NCBI GenBank assembly: GCA_020025775.1
Contig: JAHHRN010000007.1
Location: 80,369-144,368 of the forward strand
Reading direction: 5' to 3'
DNA length: 64,000 bases
From: Acutalibacter sp.
GTDB taxonomy: Bacteria > Bacillota > Clostridia > Oscillospirales > Acutalibacteraceae
In this document: piece by piece, positions 16,800 through 25,717 of the stretch
Numbering within the stretch: position 1 is the stretch's first letter
Layout of the letters: every line of letters starts with the position of its first letter
The notes under the pieces: model-generated
Database searches by the model: none
What the model was told of the DNA's origin: nothing
The model's input: the letters and a program-made list of their open reading frames with translations, nothing else
Position numbers and translations under genes: made by a program

Positions 16800-17784
16800 G
16801 CTGTGCCTCCTTTGCTTTTTTCTTTGCGCCTTTTTCGGCACGTTTAAAGGAATTGCGGCTTCTTGCCTGTAAATTCGGAACGGCAAGGAAAATCGTAACG
16901 ATAATTGCGGTGAATAATTTTAAATCGTTGGGGTCTAAGCGAAGCCATAAAATCACGGTCATGGCGATGTAGTAAATCACGCCGCCGAGTGCAATGAAGC
17001 CTAAACGAATGGCGAAATTACAGCCTTTTTTGAAAATCGCATCGCAAAGCACTTCGCCGATGATAATGGCGGCAAGACCGATGACCACGGCGCCTCTGCC
17101 CATATTGACATCGGCAGTACCCTGGAACTGAGTCATGAGCGCACCTGCCAAAGCGACGATGCCGTTGGAAAGGGCAAGACCAATCATTTTCATGGTGTTG
17201 ATGTTGATACCCTGTGCTCTTGCCATGGCGGCGTTAGAGCCGACTGCACGAAGGGCACTGCCGCGCTCTGTACCGAAGTACCAGTAGAAAAGTGCAATGA
17301 CAAGAAGAACCAGAACAAAGCCGACAGCAAGTGCCTCGTTAATATATAAGGAGGACATCAAGAGACCCTTGCCGTGGGTTTTGCCTTCAAAGAACATGCC
17401 GAAGGTGCGTACACTGGCTGTGCGGTTGGATTGTCCCATAATCCGTAAGTTCACAGAGTAGAGGGCGAACTGCGTTAAGATACCGGCTAAAATTGCGGGG
17501 ATGCCCAGCTTCGTGTGTAAGAAGCCGGTGCACATACCGGTTACAATGCCCACCAGCATGGCAATAAGGGTAGCGAGCCATGCCGGAAGTCCTGCCATTA
17601 TCAGCATGACGGTCACTGCACCGCCGATGGCAAAGGAGCCGTCTACGGTGAGGTCCGCAATATCGAGTAGGCGGAAGGTGATGTATACACCCAGTGCCAT
17701 AAGACCCCAAATCAGTCCCTGTGCTATGGCAGAGGGCATCCGGGAGAATAAGTTTAAAATATCTAAAGATGCAAAGTATGTCAT
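16792..17784 (-). CDS. ABC transporter permease (TrpY-type)
   Basis: A 330-residue membrane protein with eight or more hydrophobic helices, starting IAQGLIWGLMALGVYITFRLLDIADLTVDGSFAIGGAV, the typical N-terminal block of the branched-chain-like permeases that pair with PF04392 binding proteins. The C-terminus is very basic (RSRNSFKRAEKGAKKKAKEAQHA). Only one permease gene is present, so the pore is probably a homodimer. It lies 29 nt after the binding-protein gene and overlaps the ATPase gene. Confidence 0.9.
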   Translation of the reverse strand: MTYFASLDILNLFSRMPSAIAQGLIWGLMALGVYITFRLLDIADLTVDGSFAIGGAVTVMLIMAGLPAWLATLIAMLVGIVTGMCTGFLHTKLGIPAILAGILTQFALYSVNLRIMGQSNRTASVRTFGMFFEGKTHGKGLLMSSLYINEALAVGFVLVLLVIALFYWYFGTERGSALRAVGSNAAMARAQGININTMKMIGLALSNGIVALAGALMTQFQGTADVNMGRGAVVIGLAAIIIGEVLCDAIFKKGCNFAIRLGFIALGGVIYYIAMTVILWLRLDPNDLKLFTAIIVTIFLAVPNLQARSRNSFKRAEKGAKKKAKEAQHA

Positions 17785-17813
17785 AAGTTTTCTGCCTCAA
17801 GTTTGTGTTAAGA

Positions 17814-18785
17814 TTATTTTTCGATTTCTACATAGCCTTCGGGAATGCTCAGACCGAAAGTCTTGATTTTGTCTGCGTTTACCTTTTTAATCGGATTCTC
17901 AAAGTATTGAATCGGCATAGAGGAAATCTCTTTTTCACCCTTTAAAATCTCCACTGCCATTTGACCGGTTGTGCGGCCAAGCTCGTAGTAATCAATGGTG
18001 AGGGTGGAAACGCCGCAGGCTCTGCAGATGGATTCTTCGCCGGCGATAATCGGTACGTTTGCGGTTTCGGCAATGTTGTTGATGGCCTGTGCGCAGGTAG
18101 CGGCGGTGTTGTCGGTCGGAATGTAGAGTACATCGTTTTCACTGCAAGCAAGGGCGGTAACAGCGGAAACATCGTTGGAGTCGGCGAAGGTGTAAAGCTT
18201 GACTTGAAGACCGTTTTTTTCGAGCTCTGTCTTTACAACATCGGCTTGGTATTTGGAATTCGGCTCTGCGGAGCAGAAGAGGATGCCTACGTTTTTAGCT
18301 TCGGGGAAGAATTCTTTTACCATGGCTGCCTGCTGGTCGAGCGGTGCTAAATCTGCTGTACCGGAAATGTTGCCGCCGACTGTGCCGTTAAAGTCTGGGA
18401 TTTCGAGTGCCACACCGTATTCGGTAACGGCAGTGCCGAGAATCGGAATATCTACGGTAGCGGTTGCCGCCGCCTGCAAAGAGGGGGTAGCGTTGGCTAA
18501 AATCAAATCTACGTTGTTGGCGACAAAGCCGGTGCAAATTACGCCGCACTGGTTGATGTCGCCGGAGGCATTTTGGTTATCAAAGGTGACCTGACCGGGC
18601 ATTGCTTCATTTACGGCATCCATAAAGCCTTTTGTTGCAGCATCCAGTGCCGGATGCTGTGCACTTTGGCAAATGCCGATGGTATATTTTTTATCAGCAC
18701 TGTTGGTATTTGTCTTTGCATTGCAAGCCGCAAAGGACAAAATCATCGTTAATACAAGGCCGATAGAAATGAGTTTCTTTTTCAT
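17814..18785 (-). CDS. ABC transporter substrate-binding lipoprotein (TrpX-type)
   Basis: A 323-residue lipoprotein: MKKKLISIGLVLTMILSFAAC with Cys21 as the lipid site, then a PF04392 binding domain (YTIGICQSAQHPALDAATKGFMDA, NVDLILANATPSLQAAA, VGILFCSAEPNSKYQ, LYIPTDNTAATCAQAI, GVSTLTIDYYELGRTTGQMAVEILKG). This family delivers aromatic amino acids to TrpYZ; the ligand here is inferred only. First gene of a three-gene operon that is divergent from a LysR regulator, the likely controller. Confidence 0.9.
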   Translation of the reverse strand: MKKKLISIGLVLTMILSFAACNAKTNTNSADKKYTIGICQSAQHPALDAATKGFMDAVNEAMPGQVTFDNQNASGDINQCGVICTGFVANNVDLILANATPSLQAAATATVDIPILGTAVTEYGVALEIPDFNGTVGGNISGTADLAPLDQQAAMVKEFFPEAKNVGILFCSAEPNSKYQADVVKTELEKNGLQVKLYTFADSNDVSAVTALACSENDVLYIPTDNTAATCAQAINNIAETANVPIIAGEESICRACGVSTLTIDYYELGRTTGQMAVEILKGEKEISSMPIQYFENPIKKVNADKIKTFGLSIPEGYVEIEK

Positions 18786-18915
18786 AATTTTTCTCTCCTT
18801 TGTTCTTCAAGCCTCGGGGCTTGAAAAGTGATTGACATTAGTATATACTATGTACAAGCATATGTAAACTTGATAGTTTTTATCGTTACCATAGAAAATC
18901 TTAATGGAGGAAAAC

Positions 18916-19788
18916 ATGGAATTACAGAACTTAAAAACCTTTGTAGAAGTGGCAAAACTCGGTAGCTTTACCAAAGCCGCCGAAAGCCTCGGTTATGCAC
19001 AGCCGACGGTTTCTTTCCAGATTCGACAACTCGAAGAAACGCTCGGTGTTCAACTGTTTGACAGAATCAATCATAAAATCGCGCTCACCGATTCAGGACA
19101 CAAGGTGTTATTGTATGCGGATGATATTTGTCAGCGTGTGCAAGATATGCGCGAAGAAGTGGTGGCACCGCAATCGGTTAAGGGTACTGTGCGTGTCGGC
19201 ATGGCGGATTCCACCTGTAGCTGGTTTTTAGAAGACCAGTTTTTAGCCCTGCGAAAGCAATATCCCGATATTTCACTCGAAATCACCACAGGCAGTACGG
19301 AAAATATTCTGTATCTTTTAGACCAAAACCAAGTGGACCTTGCCTATACCTTAGACCGTCACGTCTATCATAAGGACTATATTATTGCAGGCGAGGAGCA
19401 AATCGACACGCACTTCGTTGTTTCGGCGAAAAGTCCGCTCGCAAAGCAAAAAAAGCTCACGCTGGAAGAAGTCACAAAGCTGCCTTGTATCTTAACCGAG
19501 CAGGGCATGAGCTATCGCCGCATTTTAGAGCAGGATTTGGCGCGCTATTCCCTGCAAATCGACCCGATTTTAGAAATCGGTAATACAGATTTAATCGGAC
19601 GCCTTGTGTCCCGCGGTATCGGCATTGCATTTTTGCCGGATTATGTCACCGAGCAAAAGGTGAAAAAGGGCGAACTTGCCTATCTCGAAGTAGAAGGATT
19701 GCAGGTGGAAATTTGGAAACAGCTCCTCTATCATCGCCACAAATCCCTCTCGAGACCCATTCGCACCGCCATGTCATTTTTTATTTAA
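18916..19788 (+). CDS. LysR-family transcriptional regulator
   Basis: A 290-residue LysR protein. ATG 18916 is used because GGAGG sits 5 nt upstream and overlaps the earlier ATG at 18904. MELQNLKTFVEVAKLGSFTKAAESLGYAQPTVSFQIRQLEETLGVQLFDR is the winged helix-turn-helix (residues 1-50), followed by an effector-binding domain of two lobes. It is divergent from the TrpXYZ-type importer operon with about 130 bp between them, so it probably controls that operon and itself. Confidence 0.9.
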   Translation: MELQNLKTFVEVAKLGSFTKAAESLGYAQPTVSFQIRQLEETLGVQLFDRINHKIALTDSGHKVLLYADDICQRVQDMREEVVAPQSVKGTVRVGMADSTCSWFLEDQFLALRKQYPDISLEITTGSTENILYLLDQNQVDLAYTLDRHVYHKDYIIAGEEQIDTHFVVSAKSPLAKQKKLTLEEVTKLPCILTEQGMSYRRILEQDLARYSLQIDPILEIGNTDLIGRLVSRGIGIAFLPDYVTEQKVKKGELAYLEVEGLQVEIWKQLLYHRHKSLSRPIRTAMSFFI

Positions 19789-19852
19789 ATGGACGTCTAA
19801 AGTCCGGTAGTATAGGACAGCAAAAACGATGCTCTCCAAAGCATCTTCTTAA

Positions 19853-20071
19853 AGAAAAGCAGTCTTACAGTCGGAGATAAAACGATTTCTGCCGGTGCTT
19901 GTGGAAAATGTGAAGGGCGACAGCCTAGCGACTGTGGCTTCCAACGATTATGAGGAACACGACGTGCAGATCACCGCGGTGATAGGCAAAAACAAGTCAC
20001 CCTATCCAAACGCCCCCTTGCGGTCTGTGGGAAGATATGTTCAGACAAAGAAGATAAACAAAAAGCCTTGA
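19853..20071 (+). pseudogene. Possible remnant of a protein C-terminus
   Basis: Between the LysR gene and the next terminator a frame stays open for 72 codons without a credible ATG or ribosome site (only internal GTG codons). It reads like normal coding sequence, with segments RFLPVLVENVKGDSLATVAS, DYEEHDVQITAVIGKNK and SPYPNAPLRSVGRYVQTKK, and balanced codon use. I do not recognise the family. A decayed gene whose 5' part is gone fits best; chance is possible. A small hairpin (GATGCT/AGCATC, 19829-19846) lies just before it. Nothing else is visible in 19789-20186. Confidence 0.3.
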
Positions 20072-20095
20072 AGCAACTAAGCTTCAAGGCTTTTT
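20060..20095. terminator. Bidirectional terminator
   Basis: A perfect 15-bp stem (AAAAAGCCTTGAAGC with its complement) around a 6-nt loop, with A and T runs on both sides. It can end the rightward remnant and the leftward lipoprotein gene. Confidence 0.85.
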
Positions 20096-20186
20096 GTCCG
20101 TATAAAAGATAAATTTCACAGCATCACAGGTAAAAAAAGCAAATTGTCGCGGGACTATAGGGATATTTTGCTTTTACATCATGCTT

Positions 20187-20900
20187 TTAATTTATAGCTT
20201 TAAGCTCCTCCACCTGTAAGTCCTCTAACACAGCAAAAGCAATGTCCGCAGAGGAGACTTCTGCTTTCCCGTCATCAAATCCGACTGCCATATAGGGAAT
20301 ATCCTCTCGCACGCACCAAACTGCTTGATAGTCCTTATCCAAAAAAGCAATATCAAAGGTTGCAACGGCAATTTTACCGCTTTTGCCTTCTCGAATTTCG
20401 CATTGATAGTTGGTGACATATTGCTTATCTGTATGGGTTGGTAAGCTTTCGGGAAAAAGCTCCAGTGTATAAGAATTTAATAAAAAGTTCACGTGGTTAT
20501 AAATATGTTCCTTGAACGGCTCCTCATCTCCGTTGAAAACACCATGATACATAGCCTTCAGCTTGTCGCGGTCTAAATCAAAGGTGCCGATTTGATAGTT
20601 GGAGCGCAGAAAGTGGTCTATATGGAGAACATAGGGTAAGGCTTCAATTCTATTGGAAAACATATCCTCGTTTACCGCAGTGGATATGGCTAAGATTTCG
20701 TAGCCGTCGTTCTCTGTAGTTTCCCAGTTTTCCGGAAGAGAAAGCGTATATTGAAGCATATCGTCCTGGCTGTTTTGCTCCACGTGCTGCGTTAGTGCAA
20801 TATTTTTTGAACCCTTTTCGCCTTTATGGCTTTGACAGCCGCTAAAAAGAAACATGAAAACAAGAAGAACACTGCAAATGCGCATAAGCCTGTTTTTCAT
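20187..20900 (-). CDS. Lipoprotein of unknown function
   Basis: A 237-residue protein with a lipoprotein signal: LMRICSVLLVFMFLFSGC, Cys at about residue 22. The mature part starts with a charged linker and then reads like a compact alpha/beta domain (MLQYTLSLPENWETTENDGYEILAI, ALPYVLHIDHFLRSNYQIG, YQAVWCVREDIPYMAVGFDDG). This resembles PsbP/MOG1-like folds of exported clostridial proteins, but no family is recognised. A GGAGAG ribosome site precedes the ATG. Single gene with its own terminator. Confidence 0.75.
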   Translation of the reverse strand: MKNRLMRICSVLLVFMFLFSGCQSHKGEKGSKNIALTQHVEQNSQDDMLQYTLSLPENWETTENDGYEILAISTAVNEDMFSNRIEALPYVLHIDHFLRSNYQIGTFDLDRDKLKAMYHGVFNGDEEPFKEHIYNHVNFLLNSYTLELFPESLPTHTDKQYVTNYQCEIREGKSGKIAVATFDIAFLDKDYQAVWCVREDIPYMAVGFDDGKAEVSSADIAFAVLEDLQVEELKAIN

Positions 20901-21036
20901 CTAAATCTCTCCTTATGAATTGGTAATTCCATAATATATCGTAAGGCATACAATGTCAAGAGCAGATCATACTTTCAAAATTTTTTACCATAGATTGAAC
21001 AAAGAAAGGAGCAAGCCGTTTTGCGGACGATTCATA

Positions 21037-21083
21037 TAAAAAAAGAAGAGAACCTCATCGCGATTTACGCGTCGAGGCTCTCG
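21037..21083 (-). terminator. Terminator of the tRNA cluster
   Basis: On the reverse strand, just past tRNA-Gln, GAGAGCCTC and GAGGTTCTC enclose an inner CGCG/CGCG stem and are followed by TTCTTTTTTT. Confidence 0.75.
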
Positions 21084-21085
21084 AC

Positions 21086-21160
21086 TGGCTGGGGTGGCAG
21101 GATTCGAACCTACGAATGCAGCAGTCAAAGTGCTGTGTCTTACCGCTTGACGACACCCCA
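21086..21160 (-). tRNA. tRNA-Gln (anticodon TTG)
   Basis: The reverse strand gives acceptor TGGGGTG/CACCCCA, anticodon loop CTTTGAC with TTG, T-arm GGTTCGAATCC and an encoded CCA end. Confidence 0.95.
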
Positions 21161-21231
21161 ATATGAAATTTTAAAAAGAAGAAAAGCTCTGCCCAAAAGC
21201 CTTACGGGCACGGAACAGAGCCTTTGTAATA

Positions 21232-21309
21232 TGGGGTGGATAGTCGGATTCGAACCGACGGTCTCCAGTGCCACAAACTGGCGCTTTAACCAACTAAGCT
21301 ATACCCACC
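21232..21309 (-). tRNA. tRNA-His (anticodon GTG)
   Basis: Reverse strand: the extra G at -1 opposite C73 typical of tRNA-His, acceptor GTGGGTA/TATCCAC, anticodon stem CCAGT/ACTGG with GTG, T-arm GGTTCGAATCC, encoded CCA. Between it and tRNA-Gln a GCTCTG...CAGAGC hairpin with a T-rich tail (about 21175-21222) may stop part of the transcripts. Confidence 0.95.
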
Positions 21310-21326
21310 ATATGAAAACGTTTAAA

Positions 21327-21403
21327 TGGCGCGCTGAGAGGGACTCGAACCCCCGACCCTCTGCTTAGAAGGCAGATGCTCTATCCAGCTGAGCTATCAG
21401 CGC
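21327..21403 (-). tRNA. tRNA-Arg (anticodon TCT)
   Basis: Reverse strand: acceptor GCGCTGA/TCAGCGC, anticodon stem CTGCC/GGCAG-type with loop TTCTAAG (TCT), T-arm GGTTCGAGTCC, encoded CCA. First of three tRNAs in the cluster Arg-His-Gln. Confidence 0.95.
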
Positions 21404-21482
21404 ATTTTCAAACGCTTGATTATTATATATAATAAAACGTATTTTGTCAAGTGTTTAAAGAGAAAATTTTAAAATTTCTAAA

Positions 21483-21517
21483 AAAACGGTATCTGCTTTG
21501 AAAACAGATACCGTTTT
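21483..21517 (-). terminator. Terminator of the NSS transporter gene
   Basis: AAAACGGTATCTG pairs with CAGATACCGTTTT; on the reverse strand a TTTTTTT tail follows, about 30 nt past the transporter stop. Confidence 0.85.
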
Positions 21518-21548
21518 GCTTATGTAGAAATCTAATCTGCAAAAGACC

Positions 21549-22943
21549 TTATGCAGGGATGAACTTGGTTACTAAGCCGTAAATTAAGATACCGGCAACG
21601 ATTACGGGAAGTACATAGGTCATGTAGCCACGAGCCCAATTTTGAACCTTGAGACCTTTGCCCTCGTTGGCTTCTGCTGTGAAGTTTTTCCAACCCCAAG
21701 CACGTTTGCCCGTGCAGAATAAAATGTAGATAAGAGAACCTGCCGGAAGAAGAATGTTGGAAACGACGAAATCTTCGAGGTCCAAAATGGCAGAGCCTTC
21801 ACCGAAGGGCTGAACCATGCTGAGCAGGTTGTAGCCGAAAGCGCAGGGCAGGGAAAGAAGAATCATAGCGACGAAGTTTACAGCGCAGGCTTTCTTTCTG
21901 CTCCAACCCCAAATATCCATGCAGCAGGAAATAACAACCTCGAATACGGCGAGAACCGTGGAAAGTGCCGCGAAGGACATGAATACGAAGAATAAGCTAC
22001 CCCAGATTCTGCCGCCTGCCATGTGATTGAAGATGTTGGGCAGGGTGATGAAGATAAGGGGCGGGCCGGCTGTAACTTCTACGTTGAAGGAAGCACAGGC
22101 GGGGAAGATGATAAGACCGGAGCAAATAGCTACAAGCGTGTCGAGAACGGCAACGTTTACGGATTCACCAGCCAAAGAACGCTTCTTGTCGATGTAGCTG
22201 CCGAAGATGGACATAGCACCGATGCCGAGGCTGAGGGTGAAGAATGCCTGGTTCATAGCACCTACAATAACCTTACCGAAGCCGGAAGCTAAGCTGCCAT
22301 TACCGACCTTGGCAACGTTGTCTAAGTTGGGCATTAAGTAGAATTTAAGACCCTCATTACCGCCTTCCATGAAGATGCTGTTCACGGCAAGCACACCCAT
22401 GATAACGAGGAGGGCAAGCATCATGTATTTGGTAACTCTCTCTAAGCCCTTCTGCAGGCTGAAGGAGCAAATGAAGAAGCCCACAGCCACAACGATAACC
22501 ATGAAGAAAATTGCTTCATAGGGGTTACCGAGCATGCTGTTGAAGGTGTCGGCTACCTGCTCGGTAGAAGCACCTACGAACTGACCACCGGCGGTCTTGA
22601 AGAAGTAGTTCAGCATCCAGCCGGCAACGCTGGTATAGAACATCATGAGGATATAGTTACCTGCCATAGCGAAGTAACCGTGAATATGCCATTTACTACC
22701 CTTGGGTTCGATTTCCTGATAGAGTCTTGCAGGACTTTTGCGTGCCGCACGACCCATAGCAAATTCCATCGTCATAACGGGAATACCGAGGATGGCAAGG
22801 AATACTAAGTAAATGAGAATAAAGATCGCACCGCCGTACTGACCAACCATGTACGGGAATTTCCAAACGTTGCCGATGCCAATCGCACAACCGGCGCTCA
22901 ACAGGATGAAGCCTAAACGGCTTCCGAGTTTTTCTCTTTGCAT
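21549..22943 (-). CDS. Sodium-dependent NSS/SNF-family symporter
   Basis: A 464-residue membrane protein of the neurotransmitter:sodium symporter family. The first helix has the sodium and substrate signature GSRLGFILLSAGCAIGIGNVWKFPYMVGQYGG; later GMNQAFFTLSLGIGAMSIFGSY and FAALSTVLAVFEVVISC are family blocks. About 11-12 helices are present. Bacterial members import amino acids with Na+; the substrate is not readable. It is 45 nt downstream of the PBP gene on the same strand and may be part of the same transcript. Confidence 0.9.
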   Translation of the reverse strand: MQREKLGSRLGFILLSAGCAIGIGNVWKFPYMVGQYGGAIFILIYLVFLAILGIPVMTMEFAMGRAARKSPARLYQEIEPKGSKWHIHGYFAMAGNYILMMFYTSVAGWMLNYFFKTAGGQFVGASTEQVADTFNSMLGNPYEAIFFMVIVVAVGFFICSFSLQKGLERVTKYMMLALLVIMGVLAVNSIFMEGGNEGLKFYLMPNLDNVAKVGNGSLASGFGKVIVGAMNQAFFTLSLGIGAMSIFGSYIDKKRSLAGESVNVAVLDTLVAICSGLIIFPACASFNVEVTAGPPLIFITLPNIFNHMAGGRIWGSLFFVFMSFAALSTVLAVFEVVISCCMDIWGWSRKKACAVNFVAMILLSLPCAFGYNLLSMVQPFGEGSAILDLEDFVVSNILLPAGSLIYILFCTGKRAWGWKNFTAEANEGKGLKVQNWARGYMTYVLPVIVAGILIYGLVTKFIPA

Positions 22944-22988
22944 AACGAATACCTTTCTTTTAAAAAATTTATGAACGAAGCGCAGTAC

Positions 22989-24398
22989 TTATTTTAAATA
23001 AAGATCTGCCGCTTTTTTCATCACTTTGGAGGCGATAGGTAAAGCTACCGAACCGCCGCTGCCGCCGTTCTCGGCGACTACCACAATGGCGTAGGGGAAG
23101 TCCTCTCGCTCGGAAAAACCGACGAACCAGGCGTGCGGTTTTTTGCCCCCGTTTTCGGAGCTGACTTCTGCTGTACCGGTTTTTCCGCACATCTCGAGTT
23201 TCGGGAATTTGGAATCACCGTATTTGTTTTTGACCGTGGAACGCATCATTTTTTGCAGCTCTTTTGCAACCTCAGGGGTAAAGAGTGCTTCGGGTTCTGC
23301 ATTTTCTTTCGGTCTGTCGGAATATATTTCTCTGCCGCTTTGCGAACGAATGCTTTCAACCAGATAGGGCATAGTCTTTTGTCCGTTGTTCGCAATAGAA
23401 CCGATTATGGTCAGCATGTGGCAGGGATTTACGAGGGTGGTATATTGCCCGATACCCGCCCAACCGAGGTCGAGGTCTGAGGCATTTTCTAGGGAAAATC
23501 GGCTCTTTGCCAAATGAATACTGCCGATGTCCATCGAGGTGTTAAAGCCTAAGCGATTCATGGTTTCGCTCATGCCTTCCTTGCCGACTTCCACAGTAAC
23601 CTTGGAAAAGACGCTGTTACAGGAAACGTTCAGTGCTTTTTCAAAATTCAGCTTACCGTGCTTGGCGTTACATTTTACAGAACCGCCGTCTATGGGATTT
23701 TCACCTGTACAGGTGTAATCCTCTTGAAGCAGGGAGGGCTTGTGCTCCATTGCCGCCGCAGAGGTTAAAACCTTAAAGGTAGAACCCGGTGTATAAAGTC
23801 CAGAGAAAAATCGGTTGAGGTATACACCGTCATAAGCACCGGTTGTATCGTTTTGAATACTTTGTGTGGGCTTGTTGGCAATATCAAAGGCGGGCTTAGA
23901 GGCTACACAAACCAGTTGACCGGTTTTGTAGTTATAGACACCGACTGTACCCTTGTTTTGCCCGAGTGCATCGTAGGCGGCTACACAAAGGTCGGCGTTA
24001 ATCGTGAGTGCCATATCGTTGCCCTTGCCATATTTTTTTATGTCATACACACCGTTTGCAAAGCTGTAGCCAGTCAGTGCATCCTTATAAGTGGATTGCA
24101 CACCCGTGGCAATGTAACCGCCGGCATCGCCGACCACGTGCAGGGTGGCGGTACGAACTTTTTTGCTGTCGTTATAGACGCGCTTTCCGTCTTTGGTTTC
24201 GGCAAGTACCTCGCCGCGTTCGTCGGTAATGGTACCGGCGGCAATGAGTGCACCGCCCGAAAAGACGTGTCGGTTTTCCCGGCGCATCGCCCATTTATCG
24301 GCATTCACATACAGCGTGCCGAAGAGGATTCCCGAACCGACTAAGAAGACGGCAACCAATGCATAAAGCATAAGCGCTCTTCTTGAAATACTTTTCAT
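22989..24398 (-). CDS. Penicillin-binding protein, class B transpeptidase (PbpA-like)
   Basis: A 469-residue protein with a short cytosolic start, one membrane anchor (LMLYALVAVFLVGSGILFGTLYV) and a transpeptidase domain: active-site Ser in TPGSTFKVLT, SxN as SCNS, and KTG in CGKTGTAE. It lacks the large N-terminal domain of many class B PBPs and matches the short PbpA form of Clostridia. ATG 24398 is preferred because GGAG lies 8 nt upstream. It follows ftsW/rodA and an FHA gene: a wall-synthesis cluster in which the SEDS polymerase and this transpeptidase act as a pair. Confidence 0.92.
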   Translation of the reverse strand: MKSISRRALMLYALVAVFLVGSGILFGTLYVNADKWAMRRENRHVFSGGALIAAGTITDERGEVLAETKDGKRVYNDSKKVRTATLHVVGDAGGYIATGVQSTYKDALTGYSFANGVYDIKKYGKGNDMALTINADLCVAAYDALGQNKGTVGVYNYKTGQLVCVASKPAFDIANKPTQSIQNDTTGAYDGVYLNRFFSGLYTPGSTFKVLTSAAAMEHKPSLLQEDYTCTGENPIDGGSVKCNAKHGKLNFEKALNVSCNSVFSKVTVEVGKEGMSETMNRLGFNTSMDIGSIHLAKSRFSLENASDLDLGWAGIGQYTTLVNPCHMLTIIGSIANNGQKTMPYLVESIRSQSGREIYSDRPKENAEPEALFTPEVAKELQKMMRSTVKNKYGDSKFPKLEMCGKTGTAEVSSENGGKKPHAWFVGFSEREDFPYAIVVVAENGGSGGSVALPIASKVMKKAADLYLK

Positions 24399-24434
24399 GC
24401 GCATCGCTCCTTTCTATCGGAATGACCAAAAGCG

Positions 24435-25706
24435 TTACGCCTTCAGAATGGAATCGTATCGTTTATAGGTCTTAACATCAATCGCTTTAATGAACGCCAC
24501 CAGACCCCAACAGCACATCATGGAAGAACCGCCGCGGCTGATAAAGGGGAGGGTAACACCCGTCCAGGGGAGCAGGTCGGTAACACCGAACACGTGCAGT
24601 GCCGCTTGGAAAAGGAGTAAGGAGGAGGCGGCGAGTGCCGCAATCGAGTAAAACGAGGAACGCGCCGCTACCGCATAGCGAATGCTGTAAACAACGAGCG
24701 CTACAAAGGTCAAAAGCACCAAAAAGGCGATTAAGATGCCGTATTCCTCGCAGACCATACCAAAGGCTAAATCTTCCGTTGCGGCATAGACGTTACGGAG
24801 CTTGCCGTTGCCGATGCCGAGACCGAAAAGACCGCCGCTCACGGCATAAATGAGAACGCGTACCTGCTGATAGCCGCCGGTCGCCGCATAATCCCAAATG
24901 TGCCGATAGGTTTCAAATCGTTTCATAACATAGGGTTTAAAGGTGACAACACCCACACCGCCCGTGAGCGCCGCGGCACAGACGAGGAAAATCGTTTTGA
25001 TGTCGCCGGAGCGAAGAAACGCGATGACAATAAATGTAAAGAAGAAGATAAGTGCCGTACCGAAATCTTTCATCAGGAAGAGAAGCCCAACGCAGGAGAC
25101 GGCAAATAAGATATATTTGGTTAAGCTCTTTGTGGATTGTAAATGCTCGAGCGTTGCCGCGCCGACAAAGACGAAGGCGATTTTAACAAGCTCGGACGGC
25201 TGAATGGAAAAGAGCGGATGGCTTTTACTGCCGATGATAATCCAGTTCTTTGCGCCGTTGATTTCACTGCCAAACAGGAGGGTGAAAACGAGCGCCGCAA
25301 TCGCTAAAAAGGCAATCGGCATACGAAGCTTAATCGCACGCTCGGTGTCGCTTAAAATCCAAAGCAGGAAGATGAAAACGCTGATACCCATTAATACCGC
25401 GATGAGCTGTGTATAAGCCTTGTCGGGGTAAACGCTGGTCGTCAGTGTCAGACCGATACCGGTTAGGAAAAAGGCAATCAGCTCGATTTCAAAGCTTTTT
25501 CGCTTTAAGAACACACCAAAGACTAAGAAATAAATCCATTCAGTTAGAATATAAACAGTAAAGACCGTAAATAGGGTTGTGTTGCTTTCCTGCGTTCCGT
25601 TAATAAAAATCTGGAACATGGAAATGACTTGAAAAACGGTCATCAGCAGTAAAAGAAACTGCCATTTTACGGGCTTTCTGTATGTTTTTTTACGAGTTTT
25701 CTGCAT
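24435..25706 (-). CDS. SEDS peptidoglycan polymerase (FtsW/RodA/SpoVE family)
   Basis: A 423-residue protein with about 10 membrane helices and the SEDS blocks QPSELVKIAFVFVGAATLEHL, LLFLMKDFGTALIFFFTF, AVSGGLFGLGIGNG, DLAFGMVCEEYGILIAFLVLL and LPFISRGGSSMMCCWG. These enzymes polymerise lipid II into glycan strands with a class B PBP, here the next gene. A GTG at 25721 is another start that would overlap the FHA stop; ATG 25706 has GAGG 9 nt upstream. The basic N-terminus (MQKTRKKTYRKPVK) is cytosolic. Confidence 0.9.
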   Translation of the reverse strand: MQKTRKKTYRKPVKWQFLLLLMTVFQVISMFQIFINGTQESNTTLFTVFTVYILTEWIYFLVFGVFLKRKSFEIELIAFFLTGIGLTLTTSVYPDKAYTQLIAVLMGISVFIFLLWILSDTERAIKLRMPIAFLAIAALVFTLLFGSEINGAKNWIIIGSKSHPLFSIQPSELVKIAFVFVGAATLEHLQSTKSLTKYILFAVSCVGLLFLMKDFGTALIFFFTFIVIAFLRSGDIKTIFLVCAAALTGGVGVVTFKPYVMKRFETYRHIWDYAATGGYQQVRVLIYAVSGGLFGLGIGNGKLRNVYAATEDLAFGMVCEEYGILIAFLVLLTFVALVVYSIRYAVAARSSFYSIAALAASSLLLFQAALHVFGVTDLLPWTGVTLPFISRGGSSMMCCWGLVAFIKAIDVKTYKRYDSILKA

Positions 25707-25717
25707 ACCTTCTGCCC

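Noticed and set aside
21021..21368. 115-codon rightward frame across the tRNA cluster
   Set aside because: It runs through three well-formed tRNA genes on the other strand; the apparent protein repeats 'GGRIRTYE/GFEPT', the usual false translation of tRNA T-arms.
24900..25203. Rightward frames inside the ftsW/rodA gene
   Set aside because: The reverse-strand SEDS motifs are unambiguous; the rightward products are low-complexity and charged.
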